Shown here one piece after another: positions 6,379 to 7,743 of a stretch of 7,743 nucleotides of DNA; positions within the stretch are counted from its first letter, which is position 1, and each line of letters begins with the position of its first letter. The notes under the pieces are model-generated. The model was not told the origin of the DNA, ran no database searches, and was given only the letters and a program-made list of their open reading frames with translations. A program made the position numbers and the translations under genes. The DNA is from Oscillospiraceae bacterium (lineage in GTDB: Bacteria > Bacillota > Clostridia > Oscillospirales > Oscillospiraceae). The stretch covers positions 1-7,743 of the forward strand of contig WQVW01000068.1 of NCBI GenBank assembly GCA_009785655.1, read 5' to 3'.

Positions 6379-6408
6379 ATTGTAACACAAGAATGCCTGT
6401 AAACTCAA
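6379..6408 (-). promoter_or_regulatory. Possible promoter of the ABC-uvrC-rsmD-coaD operon
   Basis: On the minus strand TACAAT (6384-6379, five of six matches) follows TTGAGT (6408-6403, four of six) with an 18-base spacer. Transcription would start near 6372, giving a leader of roughly 56 bases before the first ABC gene. Its -35 lies only nine bases from the -35 of the rlmD promoter on the other strand, so the two are back to back. Confidence 0.5.
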
Positions 6409-6417
6409 CGATATTAT

Positions 6418-6446
6418 TTTACAAAGCCATTTTCTTGTAGTACAAT
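6418..6446 (+). promoter_or_regulatory. Promoter of the rlmD-type gene
   Basis: TTTACA (6418-6423, five of six matches) and TACAAT (6441-6446, five of six) are separated by an ideal 17 bases. The predicted start near 6453 leaves a very short leader with AAGGTGGG as ribosome binding site before the ATG at 6470. The -10 hexamer is part of an 11-base inverted repeat (6435-6445). Confidence 0.65.
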
Positions 6447-6469
6447 AACATACAAAGGTGGGATCGTAA

Positions 6470-7743
6470 ATGCCAGAACTTGCAAAAAATTCTGAACATG
6501 TTGTGACAATCGAGGGCTACAATTCATCCGGTTCCGGCGTTGCGCGGCTTGATGGACTTGTTGTCTTTGTAAAAGGTGCGTTGAGGGGAGAGATTTTGAA
6601 AATCCATATCCTCAAAATCACCAAAGGCGCGGCGTTTGCGAAAATCGTGGATGTCATCACGCCATCGCCTCACAGGATTGCCCCCGCCTGTCCAAACTTC
6701 GGCAAGTGCGGCGGATGCGATTTCATGCACATGGATTACGCCGAAGAGTTGGCACTAAAGCGGCAGCGTGTGGAGGATTCGCTGAAACGTATCGGCGGTT
6801 TTGATATCGCCGTCGCGCCGGTCGTTCCGTCTGAGACTCAGGAGCGCTATCGTAATAAAGCAATCTTCGCCATCGGCAACATCAACGGACACGCTGTCGC
6901 CGGATTTTACAGGGAGCGCAGTCATGATATCATCCCAGCAGAAAACTGCCCGATACAGGCTGATGTGTCCCGTAGCGCAGTCGAAGCTGTCACCCGCTGG
7001 ATGGACACTTGGGAAATCCCCGCCTATGACGAAATCACACGTAAGGGCGCCATCCGCCGTGTGTTCTGCCGTTATGCCGCCGGTTCTGACACAGCACAGG
7101 TTGTGATCACAACCGCCGATAAGCGTTTGAATCACTTAGATGCGCTTACCGCCGAGATCAAAGAAAGCTGTCCCGAAACCACCAGCATCGTCCTAAACGT
7201 CAACAAAGCACACGGGAACACCGTTCTCGCAGGATCGTTCCGCACCATATGGGGCGAAAGTTACATTATTGATGACCTATGCGGTTTGAAGTTTAAGCTG
7301 TCGCCCAGGTCGTTTTATCAAATCAACCGCAATCAGGCCGAGAAGCTGTATCATAAGGCTTTGGCACTTGCTGATCTCAGTCAAGATGATTTGGCCGTAG
7401 ACCTCTACTGCGGTACGGGTACGATAACGCTGTTGCTGGCGCAATCCGCCGGGCGCGTCATCGGTGCGGATATCACGGACGACGCAATTATCGATGCCCA
7501 TGAAAACGCCGAACGCAACGGCATCACAAACGCCGAATTCATCTGCGCTGATGTGTCCGCGGCGGCTGAGCAGTTGAAGAACGCCGGACTCACCCCCGCT
7601 GTGGTGGTTGTTGACCCACCCCGGCGCGGGCTTGCACCGGATGTAATTCAAACAATCTCCAGCATGTCACCACAGCGCGTTGTATACGTCTCCTGCGACC
7701 CGGCAACTTTGGCGCGAGATCTCCAGATGTTCTGCGACCTTGG
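6470..7743 (+). CDS. rlmD: 23S rRNA (uracil-C5)-methyltransferase, RlmD/RlmCD type, 3' end cut by window edge
   Basis: This TrmA/RumA-family enzyme methylates C5 of a uracil in 23S rRNA (U1939, and in some Gram-positives also U747) using S-adenosylmethionine. The frame is open for 424 codons from ATG 6470, with AAGGTGGG upstream, and runs off the right edge; about 30 or more residues are missing. Visible parts: an N-terminal TRAM domain (about 8-65); Fe-S cysteines C74, C80, C83 in CPNFGKCGGC plus C160; SFYQINRNQAEKLY (281-294); the SAM motif DLYCGTGTITLLLA (311-324); VVDPPRRGL (380-388); and YVSCDPATLARDL (406-418) with catalytic nucleophile C409. The usual sequence is SCNPATLARD, so D410 replaces Asn. 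The general-base Glu lies beyond the edge. The RlmD call rests on TRAM plus Fe-S; RlmCD dual specificity cannot be told from sequence. Confidence 0.93.
   Translation, partial: MPELAKNSEHVVTIEGYNSSGSGVARLDGLVVFVKGALRGEILKIHILKITKGAAFAKIVDVITPSPHRIAPACPNFGKCGGCDFMHMDYAEELALKRQRVEDSLKRIGGFDIAVAPVVPSETQERYRNKAIFAIGNINGHAVAGFYRERSHDIIPAENCPIQADVSRSAVEAVTRWMDTWEIPAYDEITRKGAIRRVFCRYAAGSDTAQVVITTADKRLNHLDALTAEIKESCPETTSIVLNVNKAHGNTVLAGSFRTIWGESYIIDDLCGLKFKLSPRSFYQINRNQAEKLYHKALALADLSQDDLAVDLYCGTGTITLLLAQSAGRVIGADITDDAIIDAHENAERNGITNAEFICADVSAAAEQLKNAGLTPAVVVVDPPRRGLAPDVIQTISSMSPQRVVYVSCDPATLARDLQMFCDL

Larger units (their letters stand above)
6317..6469. promoter_or_regulatory. Divergent intergenic region with TTGTA/TACAA inverted repeats
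   Basis: These 153 AT-rich bases separate the minus-strand operon from the plus-strand methyltransferase. They hold the two promoters and two small palindromes: TTGTACAA (6346-6353), just inside the ABC leader, and TTGTAGTACAA (6435-6445), on the rlmD -10. Both are followed on the plus strand by a similar ACATAC. I see no gene, riboswitch or terminator here. Confidence 0.5.

Noticed and set aside
1..7743. CRISPR array, tRNA or rRNA gene, insertion sequence, or phage or defence genes
   Set aside because: No regularly spaced repeats, cloverleaf or rRNA sequence, transposase motif or terminal inverted repeats were seen; nearly all bases are accounted for by housekeeping genes.

Overview
The window looks like a chromosomal housekeeping segment of a Gram-positive, Clostridia-type bacterium. 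The reasons are the mraZ-rsmH start of a dcw cluster, a uvrC-rsmD-coaD run followed by a coiled-coil gene, strong GGAGG-type ribosome binding sites, AT-rich promoters and moderate GC. I cannot place it below class level from sequence alone; Oscillospirales is a guess.

From right to left on the minus strand there are two transcription units. The first starts in the divergent intergenic region near 6380. It reads through two tandem paralogous ABC ATPases (5582-6316 and 4748-5554), uvrC (2895-4715, TTG start), rsmD (2368-2898, 4-base overlap with uvrC), coaD (1821-2306) and a small DivIVA/F-ATPase-b-like coiled-coil protein (1274-1816). It ends at a strong intrinsic terminator (1207-1249). The second unit starts at a well-formed promoter (1137-1165), has three AGTGG-type boxes at exact 10-base spacing (the expected MraZ operator), and encodes mraZ (643-1059) and rsmH (643 to the left edge, truncated). 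On the plus strand, a promoter back to back with the ABC promoter drives an RlmD-type 23S rRNA uracil-C5 methyltransferase (from 6470, truncated at the right edge).

Functionally the genes cover nucleotide excision repair (uvrC), rRNA methylation (rsmD, rsmH, rlmD), coenzyme A synthesis (coaD) and division-cluster regulation (mraZ). The two ABC ATPases are the unusual part. They are a tandem duplication that included the ribosome binding site, have no permease gene in view, both carry Asp where the H-loop His is expected, and differ from each other around the Q-loop. I see no mobile element, CRISPR array, tRNA or rRNA. Apart from the ABC pair the region is ordinary, and I do not claim a new system.
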